Source of the DNA: Massilia cavernae
Lineage (GTDB): Bacteria; Pseudomonadota; Gammaproteobacteria; Burkholderiales; Burkholderiaceae_D
Direction of reading: 5' to 3'
Length of the DNA: 61,961 bases
Assembly: GCF_003590855.1 (NCBI RefSeq)
Contig: NZ_QYUP01000125.1
Location: 1 to 61,961 of the forward strand
Numbering within the stretch: position 1 is the first letter of the stretch; each line of letters starts with the position of its first letter. Below, in pieces: positions 44,493 through 53,698 of the stretch. The translations under genes and the position numbers were made by a program. Under the pieces are notes generated by a model, which searched no databases, was not told the origin of the DNA, and saw nothing but the letters and a program-made list of their open reading frames with translations.

Positions 44493-46511
44493 TTGAATTA
44501 CCTACCGAAATTGCTAGCCGGCGCCTTGCTTGCACTTGCCTTCGCGGATCCAGCCCCGGCGCAGTCGGACCGGGTTGCGGTGCTTGCGCGCCCGGCCGAC
44601 GACACCTTCATGCTGCTGCGCGAGGCCGCGCAAAAGAACGACTCCGCCAGGGCTGCCCTGCTTGCCGGGCTTCTTCCAAATTACGAGATGGCGCAGTATG
44701 TCGAATATTACCGCCTGAAACCCCGCCTGCGTACGGCGTCGCCCGACGAAGTGCGCGATTTCCTGCGCCGCCATGACGGCAGCGCGATCGCCGAACGCCT
44801 GCGCCTCGACTGGCTGGCCGAACTGGGCCGCGCGCGCGACTGGACCAATTTCGACCAGCAGCTTGCCCTGCTTGCCGGCAGCGACGACCTGCAGGTCCGT
44901 TGCTACGCGCTGATGTCGCGCCACGCCAAGGGCGAGAACGTCGCGCCGGACGCGCGCAAGCTGCTGCTGCATCCGCCCAGCTACGGCGACGCCTGCGGCG
45001 CGCTGGTGGCGGCGCTGGCGCAGTCCGGCCAGTTCGGCACGGACGACCTGCTGTTCCAGCTGCGCCTGGCCGGCGAGATGGACGCCACCGGTCCGTCGCG
45101 CCGCACCGCGCTGCTGCTGGGCGCCTCCGACACCCGTGCCGCGCAGGCGGTCGACTATCCGGCACTCGCCATGGCGCGCGGCGTCGGCGGCAACGCCAGC
45201 GAGCGCGCGATCTACCTGGTGGCCATCGGCCGCATGGCGCGCACCAGCCTGAGGCTGGCCGTGGTCGCGCTCGAGAAAAACGCGCCCGGCCTGACCCCGG
45301 TGGAACTGGCGACTGGCTGGGCCGGCATCGCGCATGCCGCCTCGCTCGCGCTCGATCCGGAGGCGCACGAATATTGGCGGCGTGCGAACGGCGCCCGCCT
45401 GAGCAACGAACAAATCCAGTGGAAGACGCGCACCGCGCTGCGCCGCCACGACTGGGCCACCGTGCGTGACACCATCGCCGCGATGCCGCCACAGCTGAGC
45501 AATGATCCGGCCTGGACCTATTGGCATGCGCGCGCGCTGCAGGCGCTCAATGGCGGCGTCCCGCGCGCGACGGCGGCAATGCCGGGCAACGGTAATAGCA
45601 ACAGCAACGGCAACGGCAACGGCAACGGCCAGCCCGATCCGATCGCCATGTACCGCAGCATCGTCGACCAGAACAGCTTCTACGGCCAGCTGGCGCTGGA
45701 AGCGCTGGGCCAGAGGATATCGATACCGCCTCCCGGGCCGCCGGTGACGGCCGCCGAGGTGGACGCCATGGCTGCCAATCCCGGCCTGCGCCGCGCGCTG
45801 CGCTTCTTCAAAATGCGCATGCGCGCTGAAGGCGCGCGCGAATGGAACTGGGAGCTGCGCAAATTCAGCGAGCGCGAGCTGCTGGCGGCGGCCGAATTCG
45901 CGCGCCAGAACGACATCCTCGACCGCATGGTCAACACTTCCGAACGCACCCGCACGATGTTCGACTATACCCAGCGTTTTCCGTCGCCGCACATCGAGAT
46001 CCTGCACCCCACCACCCAGGACCTGGGCCTCGACAAGTCCTGGGTGTATGGCCTGATCCGGCAGGAGTCGCGCTTCATGCTCGACGCCCGTTCCAGCGCC
46101 GGCGCGTCCGGCCTGATGCAGGTGATGCCGTCCACCGGCGACTACGTGGCGCGCAAGCTGGGACTGGACTACGTCAAGGACAAGCTGACCGACCTGCGCA
46201 CCAACATCGTCCTGGGCGCCAACTACATGAACATGGTGCTCGAGCGCGCGGACGGCTCGCAGCCGGTGGCCACCGCCGCCTACAATGCGGGGCCAGGCCG
46301 GCCCAAGCGCTGGCGCGCGTCGTTAGCCGAGCCGGTCGAAGGCGCCATCTTCGCCGAGACCATCCCGTTCATGGAAACCCGCATCTACGTCAAGAACGTG
46401 ATGTCCAACGCGACCAACTACGCGGCCCTGTTCGAGAACCGGCCGCAGTCGCTCAAGGCAAGGCTGGGGGTGGTGACGCCCGGCCCCAGGGGGAACAACG
46501 ATCTGCCCTGA
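44493..46511 (+). CDS. slt: Soluble lytic murein transglycosylase
   Basis: Periplasmic enzyme that cleaves peptidoglycan glycan strands to 1,6-anhydro ends. The 672-residue protein starts at TTG 44493 (GAGAG 7 nt upstream) with a signal peptide ending near AQS (residue 24). A long alpha-superhelical U domain fills about residues 30-480, and the SLT catalytic domain about 500-640. The catalytic Glu is in LIRQESRF (about 525), followed by SSAGASGLMQVMPST and AAYNAGPGRP. An Asn/Gly/Ser repeat (about 365-380) is encoded by AACGGC hexanucleotides. An ATG-TAT-TGA mini-frame overlaps the start codon. Confidence 0.94.
   Translation: MNYLPKLLAGALLALAFADPAPAQSDRVAVLARPADDTFMLLREAAQKNDSARAALLAGLLPNYEMAQYVEYYRLKPRLRTASPDEVRDFLRRHDGSAIAERLRLDWLAELGRARDWTNFDQQLALLAGSDDLQVRCYALMSRHAKGENVAPDARKLLLHPPSYGDACGALVAALAQSGQFGTDDLLFQLRLAGEMDATGPSRRTALLLGASDTRAAQAVDYPALAMARGVGGNASERAIYLVAIGRMARTSLRLAVVALEKNAPGLTPVELATGWAGIAHAASLALDPEAHEYWRRANGARLSNEQIQWKTRTALRRHDWATVRDTIAAMPPQLSNDPAWTYWHARALQALNGGVPRATAAMPGNGNSNSNGNGNGNGQPDPIAMYRSIVDQNSFYGQLALEALGQRISIPPPGPPVTAAEVDAMAANPGLRRALRFFKMRMRAEGAREWNWELRKFSERELLAAAEFARQNDILDRMVNTSERTRTMFDYTQRFPSPHIEILHPTTQDLGLDKSWVYGLIRQESRFMLDARSSAGASGLMQVMPSTGDYVARKLGLDYVKDKLTDLRTNIVLGANYMNMVLERADGSQPVATAAYNAGPGRPKRWRASLAEPVEGAIFAETIPFMETRIYVKNVMSNATNYAALFENRPQSLKARLGVVTPGPRGNNDLP
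45588..45629 (+). repeat. Hexanucleotide repeat inside slt
   Basis: Four perfect tandem AACGGC units (45606-45629) preceded by degenerate AAC-rSN units; encodes Asn-Gly/Ser repeats in a linker. Six-base steps keep the frame, so unit number could vary without breaking the gene. Confidence 0.8.
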
Positions 46512-46578
46512 TGTTTGCTAAAGTGGTATCGTTTACGGCATTGCAAGCAGTCTGGCGAAACCAACCTGCAGGGTTCCC

Positions 46579-47541
46579 ATGAAAGACATGACAGTGGTAG
46601 TGTTCGGCGGCTCCGGCTTCATCGGCAGCCACCTGGTGGCGCGTTTGTCGATCGAAGGCGTGCGCATCATCGTCCCCACCCGGCGCGTCGAGCGGGCCAG
46701 GCACCTGACCTACCTGCCGCGCGTCGAGGTGGTCGAGGCCGACATCGGCGACGACGCCACGCTGCGCCGCCTGCTGGCCGGGCGCGACGCCGTCATCAAC
46801 CTGGTCGGCATCCTGCATTCGCGCCGCGGCATGCCCTACGGCCCCGAGTTCCGACATGCCCACGTCGAACTGCCGCGCCGCATCGTTGCCGCCTGCGCGG
46901 CCGAGGGCATCAAGCGCTACCTGCACATGAGCGCACTCGGCGCCTCGGTCGACGGCCCCTCGATGTATCAGCGCTCCAAGGCCGACGGCGAAATGGCGGC
47001 GCGCAGCGAGCCAACGGTGGCGGCCACCATCTTCCGTCCCTCGGTGGTGTTCGGGCCGGGCGACAACTTCCTCAACATGTTCGCGCGCCTGCAAAAGCGC
47101 CTGCCGGTGATCCCGCTGGCCTGCGCCGACACCGACTTCCAGCCGGTCTACGTGGGCGACGTCGCAACCGCCTACACCCACGTGCTGTTCGACCCCAAGA
47201 CGCGCCACCAGGTGTACGAGCTTGGCGGGCCAACCATTTACCCGCTGATCGACCTGGTGCGCCTGGCCGGCCGCTATTCGGGCCACCCGCGCCCGGTCAT
47301 CCGGCTGCCGCGCTCAGTGGCCTGGCTGCAGGCGCTGTTCTTCGAGATGCTGCCCGGGACTCCGCTGATCACGCGCGACAACCTCGACTCCATGAAGGTC
47401 GATAACGTGATCGACCCTGCGATCGAGTCCTTGACAGCGGAACGCCTCGGCATCAAGCTCACGGCCATCGAAGCGGTGGCGCCGCACTACCTGTCGCCGT
47501 CCGAACCGTTCGACCAGTACCGCGCCCGCGCCGGGCGTTAA
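46579..47541 (+). CDS. NAD(P)-binding SDR protein (complex I NDUFA9-like)
   Basis: A 320-residue atypical short-chain dehydrogenase/reductase. The Rossmann start is VVVFGGSGFIGSHLV (residues 5-19). Later segments NLVGILHS, HMSALGAS, YQRSKADGE and FRPSVVFGPGDNFLN fit the NDUFA9/NAD-epimerase-like subfamily. In the active-site region the Tyr and Lys are replaced by a YQRSK arrangement, so catalytic ability is plausible but not assured. It lies 67 nt after slt and 30 nt before a GST gene, as in related genomes where it precedes cca. Role unknown. Confidence 0.86.
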   Translation: MKDMTVVVFGGSGFIGSHLVARLSIEGVRIIVPTRRVERARHLTYLPRVEVVEADIGDDATLRRLLAGRDAVINLVGILHSRRGMPYGPEFRHAHVELPRRIVAACAAEGIKRYLHMSALGASVDGPSMYQRSKADGEMAARSEPTVAATIFRPSVVFGPGDNFLNMFARLQKRLPVIPLACADTDFQPVYVGDVATAYTHVLFDPKTRHQVYELGGPTIYPLIDLVRLAGRYSGHPRPVIRLPRSVAWLQALFFEMLPGTPLITRDNLDSMKVDNVIDPAIESLTAERLGIKLTAIEAVAPHYLSPSEPFDQYRARAGR

Positions 47542-47571
47542 CCCATCCTTTCAACCGCTACCCAGGCCACC

Positions 47572-48288
47572 ATGCAAACGACCGAACTCGACCCGACCCT
47601 CTCGCAAACCCTCGACGACGCCCGCAAGGCAGGACTGACCCTCGTCATCGGCAACAAGAACTACTCGTCGTGGTCGATGCGTCCGTGGGTGGCGATGGTG
47701 GCGTTTAACATCCCGTTCACCGAAGTGCGCATCCTGCTCGACATGCCGGACACCTCCAGCCGCATCGCCGAATATTCGGCCGCCGGCCGCGTGCCGGTGC
47801 TGATGGCGGGCGAGATGATCGTGTGGGACAGCCTGGCGATCTGCGAATACCTGGCCGAGCAGTTCCCGGAAAAGCACATGTGGCCGCAGGACGTGGCGGC
47901 GCGCGCGATGGCGCGTTCGGTCAGCGCCGAAATGCACTCCGGATTCTCCGACCTGCGCAGCGCGATGTCGATGAACATCCGCAAGCACCTGCCGGGCCAT
48001 GGCCGCACGCCGGGCGCGCAAGGCGACATCGGCCGCATCTGCGAAATCTGGGAAGAGTGCCTGTCGCGCTTCGGCCACCACCAGTTCCTGTTCGGCGACT
48101 TCTCGATTGCCGACGCCTTCTACGCGCCGGTGGTGATGCGTTTCCGCACCTATGGCGTGTCGCTGGCCCCCGCGTTGCAGGCCTACTGCGACCGTGTGGC
48201 CGCCCATCCTGCGGTGGCGCGCTGGATAGCCGAAGCGCTGGCAGAAACCGAAACCGCGGGCAAGCACGAAGACGAACTGCTGAAGTAA
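47572..48288 (+). CDS. Glutathione S-transferase family protein
   Basis: A 238-residue cytosolic GST. The N-terminal thioredoxin-like domain contains VIGNKNYSSWSMRPWVAM, a Ser/Asn active-site pattern as in the YfcF or beta-type GSTs. RVPVLMAGEMIVWDSLAICEYLAE holds the cis-Pro and glutathione-binding part, and the C-terminal helical domain has SIADAFYAPVVMRF. It lies 5 nt upstream of cca. Substrate unknown. Confidence 0.9.
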   Translation: MQTTELDPTLSQTLDDARKAGLTLVIGNKNYSSWSMRPWVAMVAFNIPFTEVRILLDMPDTSSRIAEYSAAGRVPVLMAGEMIVWDSLAICEYLAEQFPEKHMWPQDVAARAMARSVSAEMHSGFSDLRSAMSMNIRKHLPGHGRTPGAQGDIGRICEIWEECLSRFGHHQFLFGDFSIADAFYAPVVMRFRTYGVSLAPALQAYCDRVAAHPAVARWIAEALAETETAGKHEDELLK

Positions 48289-48293
48289 GGCCA

Positions 48294-49439
48294 ATGAAGA
48301 CCTATATCGTCGGCGGTGCGGTTCGCGACGAGCTGCTTGGCCTGCCCGTGAAGGATCACGACTGGGTGGTGGTGGGCGCCACGCCGGAGCAGATGGCGGC
48401 CCAGGGTTTCCGCGCCGTCGGCAAGGACTTCCCGGTCTTCCTTCACCCTCAAACCCAGGAAGAGTACGCACTGGCGCGCACCGAGCGCAAGACCGCGCCC
48501 GGCTACCGCGGCTTCGTGTTCCACACCTCGCCCGACGTCACGCTGGAACAGGACCTGGTGCGGCGCGACCTGACCATCAACGCCATCGCGCGCGGCGAGG
48601 ACGGCGCGCTGACCGACCCGTTCAACGGCCGGCAGGACATCCGCGACAAGATATTCAGGCACGTGTCCGACGCGTTTGGCGAAGACCCGGTGCGCATCCT
48701 GCGCGTGGCGCGCTTCGCCGCGCGCTTCCCCGAATTCTCGGTCGCCCCCGAGACCAACGCGCTGATGCGCAAGATGGCCGAGGAGGGTGAAGTCGACGCG
48801 CTGGTGCCCGAGCGCGTATGGCAGGAACTGTCGCGCGGGCTGATGGAGCAGAAGCCTTCGCGCATGTTCGAGGTGCTGCGCGAATGCGGTGCGCTGGCGC
48901 GCATCATGCCGGAGCTCGACGCCGGCCCCGGCGCCATGGCGGTGACCGACTGCGCCGCCGGGGCGGGACACGAGCTGCCGGTGCGGTTCGCCGCGCTGGC
49001 ACAAGGTCTCGATGTGCAGCCAATCGAACAGTTGTGCAAGCGCCTGAAGGTGCCGAACGACTGCCGCGAGCTGGCTGTGATGACCGCGCGCGAACGCGGC
49101 ACCGTCAGCCGTGCCGACATCCTGGACGCCGACGCGCTGGTGACCCTTTTTTCGCGCTGCGACGGCTTCCGCAAGCCGCAGCGCTTCGAGCAGATGCTGC
49201 GCGCCGCCGAATGCGGCTTCCGCAGCAGTCCCTTCCCGCAAAAGAACTTCCTGCTGCAGGCGCTCGCAGCCGCGCGCGGTGTCGACGCCGGCGCCATCGC
49301 CCTGGGCTGCGGCGACGACAAGCAGGGCATTCCCGGCGCCGTCCACGCCGCCCGTGTGAATGCCGTCGAGGCCCGCTTTCGCTTGCCAGACGGAAACTAT
49401 TGCTTACATTCTCGCGAAGGAAGCGCTAATAAATCCTGA
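48294..49439 (+). CDS. cca: CCA tRNA nucleotidyltransferase with degenerate HD region
   Basis: Adds or repairs the 3' CCA end of tRNAs. The 381-residue protein has the class II signature VGGAVRDELLGLPVKDHDWVV (GGAVRD with catalytic DHDW), the RRDLTINAIA motif, and the ARFAARFPEFSVAPET and ERVWQELSRGL segments. In E. coli-type enzymes an HD phosphohydrolase domain follows. Here the expected HTM and HD signatures are absent: the matching position reads VRFAALAQGLD, and the protein is about 30 residues shorter than E. coli Cca. Nucleotidyltransfer should remain; 2'-phosphatase/phosphodiesterase activity is probably lost. It starts 5 nt after the GST. Confidence 0.92.
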   Translation: MKTYIVGGAVRDELLGLPVKDHDWVVVGATPEQMAAQGFRAVGKDFPVFLHPQTQEEYALARTERKTAPGYRGFVFHTSPDVTLEQDLVRRDLTINAIARGEDGALTDPFNGRQDIRDKIFRHVSDAFGEDPVRILRVARFAARFPEFSVAPETNALMRKMAEEGEVDALVPERVWQELSRGLMEQKPSRMFEVLRECGALARIMPELDAGPGAMAVTDCAAGAGHELPVRFAALAQGLDVQPIEQLCKRLKVPNDCRELAVMTARERGTVSRADILDADALVTLFSRCDGFRKPQRFEQMLRAAECGFRSSPFPQKNFLLQALAAARGVDAGAIALGCGDDKQGIPGAVHAARVNAVEARFRLPDGNYCLHSREGSANKS

Positions 49440-49480
49440 TATTCTTGGATTTCGGTTTGCCGCACTGGGACGGAGGAACA

Positions 49481-51025
49481 ATGAAGGGGATTTCGCCGCG
49501 CCGTCTTGCGGTCATTGCGCTGCTGGTGGCGCTGACGGCCATGCTCGGCTACCTGTTCAACCGTACACAGGCCACCGACATCGAAGCGCAGAACCGCGTC
49601 ATGCTGACGCTGCGCGAGCTTGAAAAGCTCGACGCCGAATGGACCGTCAACATCCTGCGCCTGCATGTCGGCCTGAACCCCGACTACGCCTCGCTGTCGG
49701 CGCCGCTGCCGCGCATGCGCGAACTGCAGCAGCAGCTGGCCGAGGCGCTGCCGTTGTCGCCAGGGCCGGAAACCCGCACCGCGTACACCGACATGGCACG
49801 GCGCCTGCGCGACAAGGCCACGCTGGCCGAAGAATTCAAGATGCAGAACTCGCGCCTGCGCAGTTCGCTGTCCTACTTTCCGCCAGCCATCACCGCGCTG
49901 AAGGCCGAAGTCACCGGCATCGGCGGCGCCACCGCGCCGGCGCGCACGGTGCTGGCGCTGGACGGCGCGCTCAACGCGCTGATGACCGACATCCTGCGCT
50001 ACAACCTCGCTCCGGCACCCGAACTGGCGCGCAGCATCGAGCAGGACATCGCGCTGGCGGTTAGCCTGAAAGGCCCGTTCCCGCAGTCGATCCGCGACGC
50101 CATCGACGATGTCGCCGTGCACGCGCGCTTGATCCTGCGTCATCGCCAGCACGAAAACGCGCTCGATGCGCGCATCGCCGCGCTGGGCACGGCCGCAGCG
50201 ATGGACCGGCTGGGGCGCCTGTTCGACCGCGCCTTCGACCAGGGCATCATCGAAAAGCAGCGCTTCCGCACCTTCCTGTTCATCTATTCCGGCCTGCTGC
50301 TCCTGCTGCTGATCTACGCCGCGCGCCGGCTGCGGCGCAGCTATACGATCATCGGCGTGGTCAACCGCAGCCTGCAGGCGGCCAACGCCACGCTGGAGCA
50401 GCGCGTGGCCGAACGCACCGCCGAACTGGAAGCGCAGGCGGAGCAGTTGAAGCAGCTGGCCGACCACGACAGCCTGACGGGCCTGATCAACTACGGCCAG
50501 TTTTCCCGCCTGCTCGACCTGGCGCTGGTGCGCGCCGCGCGCCGCGGCAACATCGTGGTGGTGATGTTCATCGACCTCGATGGCTTCAAGGCCGTCAACG
50601 ACACCTGGGGCCACGCCGCCGGCGACATGGTGCTCAAGGAAGTGGCGAGCCGCGTCAAGGCCCTGCTGCGCAAGGAGGACGTGCTGGCGCGCCTGGGCGG
50701 CGACGAATTCGTGATCCTGCTCGAGGAAGTGAAGGGCAGGGAAGGCGCCGGCCGCGTAGCCCAGCTGGCGCTGGACGCCGTGCGCGGCATCACGGAGGTC
50801 GACGGGCACCTGGTGCGGATCTCGGCCAGCATCGGCATCGGCGCGACCTGCGGCGGGATCGTCACCCCGGAGGCCGGCGAAACGCTGCTGGCGGAGGCCG
50901 ACCAGGCCATGTACTCGGCCAAGCAGGCCGGCAAGTCGCGCTTCGTCTTCAGCCCGGGCGCGCAGTGGGACTCCTGCCCGGCGCCGCGCACCGCTGCCCG
51001 CCAACCCGGAGCGCGCTCGGGTTAG
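49481..51025 (+). CDS. Membrane diguanylate cyclase (DAHL-type sensor plus GGDEF)
   Basis: Makes cyclic di-GMP. The 514-residue protein starts at ATG 49481 with GGAGGA upstream. Architecture: membrane helix (about 7-26); helical periplasmic sensor (about 27-262, DAHL-like); second membrane helix (FLFIYSGLLLLLLIYAARRL, about 264-283); coiled coil (LEQRVAERTAELEAQAEQL); and GGDEF domain (about 335-495). The catalytic site is RLGGDEFVILLEEV (about 405), and an RxxD inhibitory site (RKED) lies five residues before it, so feedback control by c-di-GMP is likely. Signal unknown. It begins 41 nt after cca. Confidence 0.92.
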   Translation: MKGISPRRLAVIALLVALTAMLGYLFNRTQATDIEAQNRVMLTLRELEKLDAEWTVNILRLHVGLNPDYASLSAPLPRMRELQQQLAEALPLSPGPETRTAYTDMARRLRDKATLAEEFKMQNSRLRSSLSYFPPAITALKAEVTGIGGATAPARTVLALDGALNALMTDILRYNLAPAPELARSIEQDIALAVSLKGPFPQSIRDAIDDVAVHARLILRHRQHENALDARIAALGTAAAMDRLGRLFDRAFDQGIIEKQRFRTFLFIYSGLLLLLLIYAARRLRRSYTIIGVVNRSLQAANATLEQRVAERTAELEAQAEQLKQLADHDSLTGLINYGQFSRLLDLALVRAARRGNIVVVMFIDLDGFKAVNDTWGHAAGDMVLKEVASRVKALLRKEDVLARLGGDEFVILLEEVKGREGAGRVAQLALDAVRGITEVDGHLVRISASIGIGATCGGIVTPEAGETLLAEADQAMYSAKQAGKSRFVFSPGAQWDSCPAPRTAARQPGARSG

Positions 51026-51114
51026 AGTAGCGTTTGCACGCATTCCAGCGGACCGGGCTACAATAGCCGGCATGGTGCAGTGCAACATAAACCCGTAATG
51101 ACGAAGGAGGGCAG

Positions 51115-51804
51115 ATGGACGGCTTGTTCAAGAATCCATTCAACCGGTCCGGCGCGGACGGCGCCGGCGCCGGCTCGCCCGAGCCGGCCGGGAAGAAAAG
51201 GCGCACGGTGCTGGTGAAGGAGCTGAGGGAGCGCGACCGGCGCCGCATGCTCAAGCACTTCCTCGCGCTCGACGACAGCGACCGGCTGCTTCGCTTCGGC
51301 ACCGTGCTGCCGGACGAGCAGGTGGAAGCCTACGTCGCCAGGATCGACTTCAGCCGCGACACAGTGTACGGCGTCTACAACCGGATGTTCAAGCTGGTGG
51401 CGGTGGGGCACCTCGCGTTCGCGCCGAAGGAACAATCGCCGGGCAAGGTGGTGACGGAAAAGGACCGGGTGGCGGAGTTTGGCGTATCGGTGTCGAAGAG
51501 CGCGCGCGGGCTTGGGATGGGATCGAAGCTGTTCGAAAGGGCGGCGATCCGGTGCCGCAACCAGGATGTGGACACGCTGTACATGCACTGCCTGTCGTCG
51601 AACCAGGTCATGATGCGCATCGCGCGCAAGGCCGGGATGGAGATCGAGCGCGAGTATGGCGAGGCGGATGCGTATTTGCGGCTGCTGCCGGCGAACCCCG
51701 CCAGCATGCTGCAGGAAGCGATCGAAGAGCAGGTCGCGAAGATTGATTACACCTGGAAGGCCAATGCGCGCGCAGCGGCCAGGCTATTCAGCTTCAAGAA
51801 ATAA
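51115..51804 (+). CDS. GNAT-family N-acetyltransferase
   Basis: A 229-residue acetyltransferase. After a variable 30-residue start, the GNAT core runs from about residue 33: VKELRERDRRRMLKHFLALDDSDRLLRFG, the acetyl-CoA loop SVSKSARGLGMGSKLFERA (R-x-x-G-x-G/A type), and HCLSSNQVMMRIARKAGMEIE. This is typical of the small-molecule/unknown-substrate GNATs in beta-proteobacteria. The ATG has AAGGAGG just upstream. It stands alone after the diguanylate cyclase and is convergent with the Lrp gene. Confidence 0.88.
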   Translation: MDGLFKNPFNRSGADGAGAGSPEPAGKKRRTVLVKELRERDRRRMLKHFLALDDSDRLLRFGTVLPDEQVEAYVARIDFSRDTVYGVYNRMFKLVAVGHLAFAPKEQSPGKVVTEKDRVAEFGVSVSKSARGLGMGSKLFERAAIRCRNQDVDTLYMHCLSSNQVMMRIARKAGMEIEREYGEADAYLRLLPANPASMLQEAIEEQVAKIDYTWKANARAAARLFSFKK

Positions 51805-51816
51805 CGGAGAGGCGCC

Positions 51817-52326
51817 CTACACAATCGGCAACGCCGTCGTATCCTTAATCCTCTGCAGCGCAAAGCTCGACTTCACGTCCGCCACCGCCGGATGCGACAG
51901 CAGCGTCTTCATCATGAACCGCGAGAAGTGCTCCATATCCTCCACGTGCACCCGCAGCAGGTAATCCATCTCACCGGTCATCGCGTAGCAGGCCACCACC
52001 TCCGGCCAGTGCTCCACCGACGCCGCAAAGTCCGTATGCGGCGAACTGGTCGGCCGGCGCGCCCCGGAGGCGCTGGTCGACACCTCGCTGTGCTTTTCCA
52101 GCCTCACGTTCACATAAGCCAGCAGCCCCAGTCCGATCTTGGTCGGCTCCAGCAGCGCCACATACTGCCGGATCACCCCGGTTTCCTCCAGCCGCTTGAT
52201 GCGCCGCAGGCAGGGCGACGGCGACAGGCTGACCCGGTCGGCAACGTCCTGGTTCGACAGGCGCCCGTCGGCTTGTAGGATGGCAAGTATTTTGCGATCT
52301 GTTTTATCCAGCTCAATTTTTGACAT
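51817..52326 (-). CDS. Lrp/AsnC-family transcriptional regulator
   Basis: A 169-residue regulator with an N-terminal winged helix-turn-helix (DKTDRKILAILQADGRLSNQDVADRVSLSPSPCLRRIKRLE; recognition helix near SPSPCLRRI) and a C-terminal RAM ligand-binding domain (MTGEMDYLLRVHVEDMEHF). The loop between them carries a Ser/Thr/Arg-rich insertion of about 18 residues (SEVSTSASGARRPTSSPHT). The ATG at 52326 has TTGGAGA 5 nt upstream. It is divergent from hppD, and a palindrome lies between them, so control of aromatic amino acid breakdown is likely. Confidence 0.92.
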   Translation of the reverse strand: MSKIELDKTDRKILAILQADGRLSNQDVADRVSLSPSPCLRRIKRLEETGVIRQYVALLEPTKIGLGLLAYVNVRLEKHSEVSTSASGARRPTSSPHTDFAASVEHWPEVVACYAMTGEMDYLLRVHVEDMEHFSRFMMKTLLSHPAVADVKSSFALQRIKDTTALPIV

Positions 52327-52351
52327 AATTTCTCCAAAGCCAGCATTTGTA

Positions 52352-52366
52352 CGCAATATTATTGCG
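52352..52366. promoter_or_regulatory. Palindrome between the Lrp gene and hppD
   Basis: CGCAAT-ATT-ATTGCG, a perfect 15-nt palindrome with an AT-rich centre, 26 nt upstream of the Lrp-type gene and 85 nt before hppD. The symmetry and length fit an Lrp-family operator. Confidence 0.5.
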
Positions 52367-52450
52367 CAAAATGGCGCGATGGGGATAGTGATTGCAATTT
52401 AATGCCCGGACTGGCGGACTATACTTGTCGCCTGATCTGAGGAGACAATC

Positions 52451-53581
<1,131 letters not shown>

Positions 53582-53602
53582 GGCGTCATTTCAACAGCAA
53601 TA

Positions 53603-53639
53603 CCGGGCGGCCCGATTCCACAAGAAGCGCGCCGCCCGG
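53603..53639 (+). other. Hairpin between hppD and the IOR gene
   Basis: A 9-bp GC stem (CCGGGCGGC, 53603-53611, with GCCGCCCGG, 53631-53639) around a 19-nt loop, 21 nt after hppD. No T-run; may stabilise the hppD transcript end or reduce read-through. Confidence 0.4.
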
Positions 53640-53698
53640 GTGCCCATGAAGCCATCCGCTTCGGCTGCACAAAGAATTCGAATTTACGGAGACACGCA

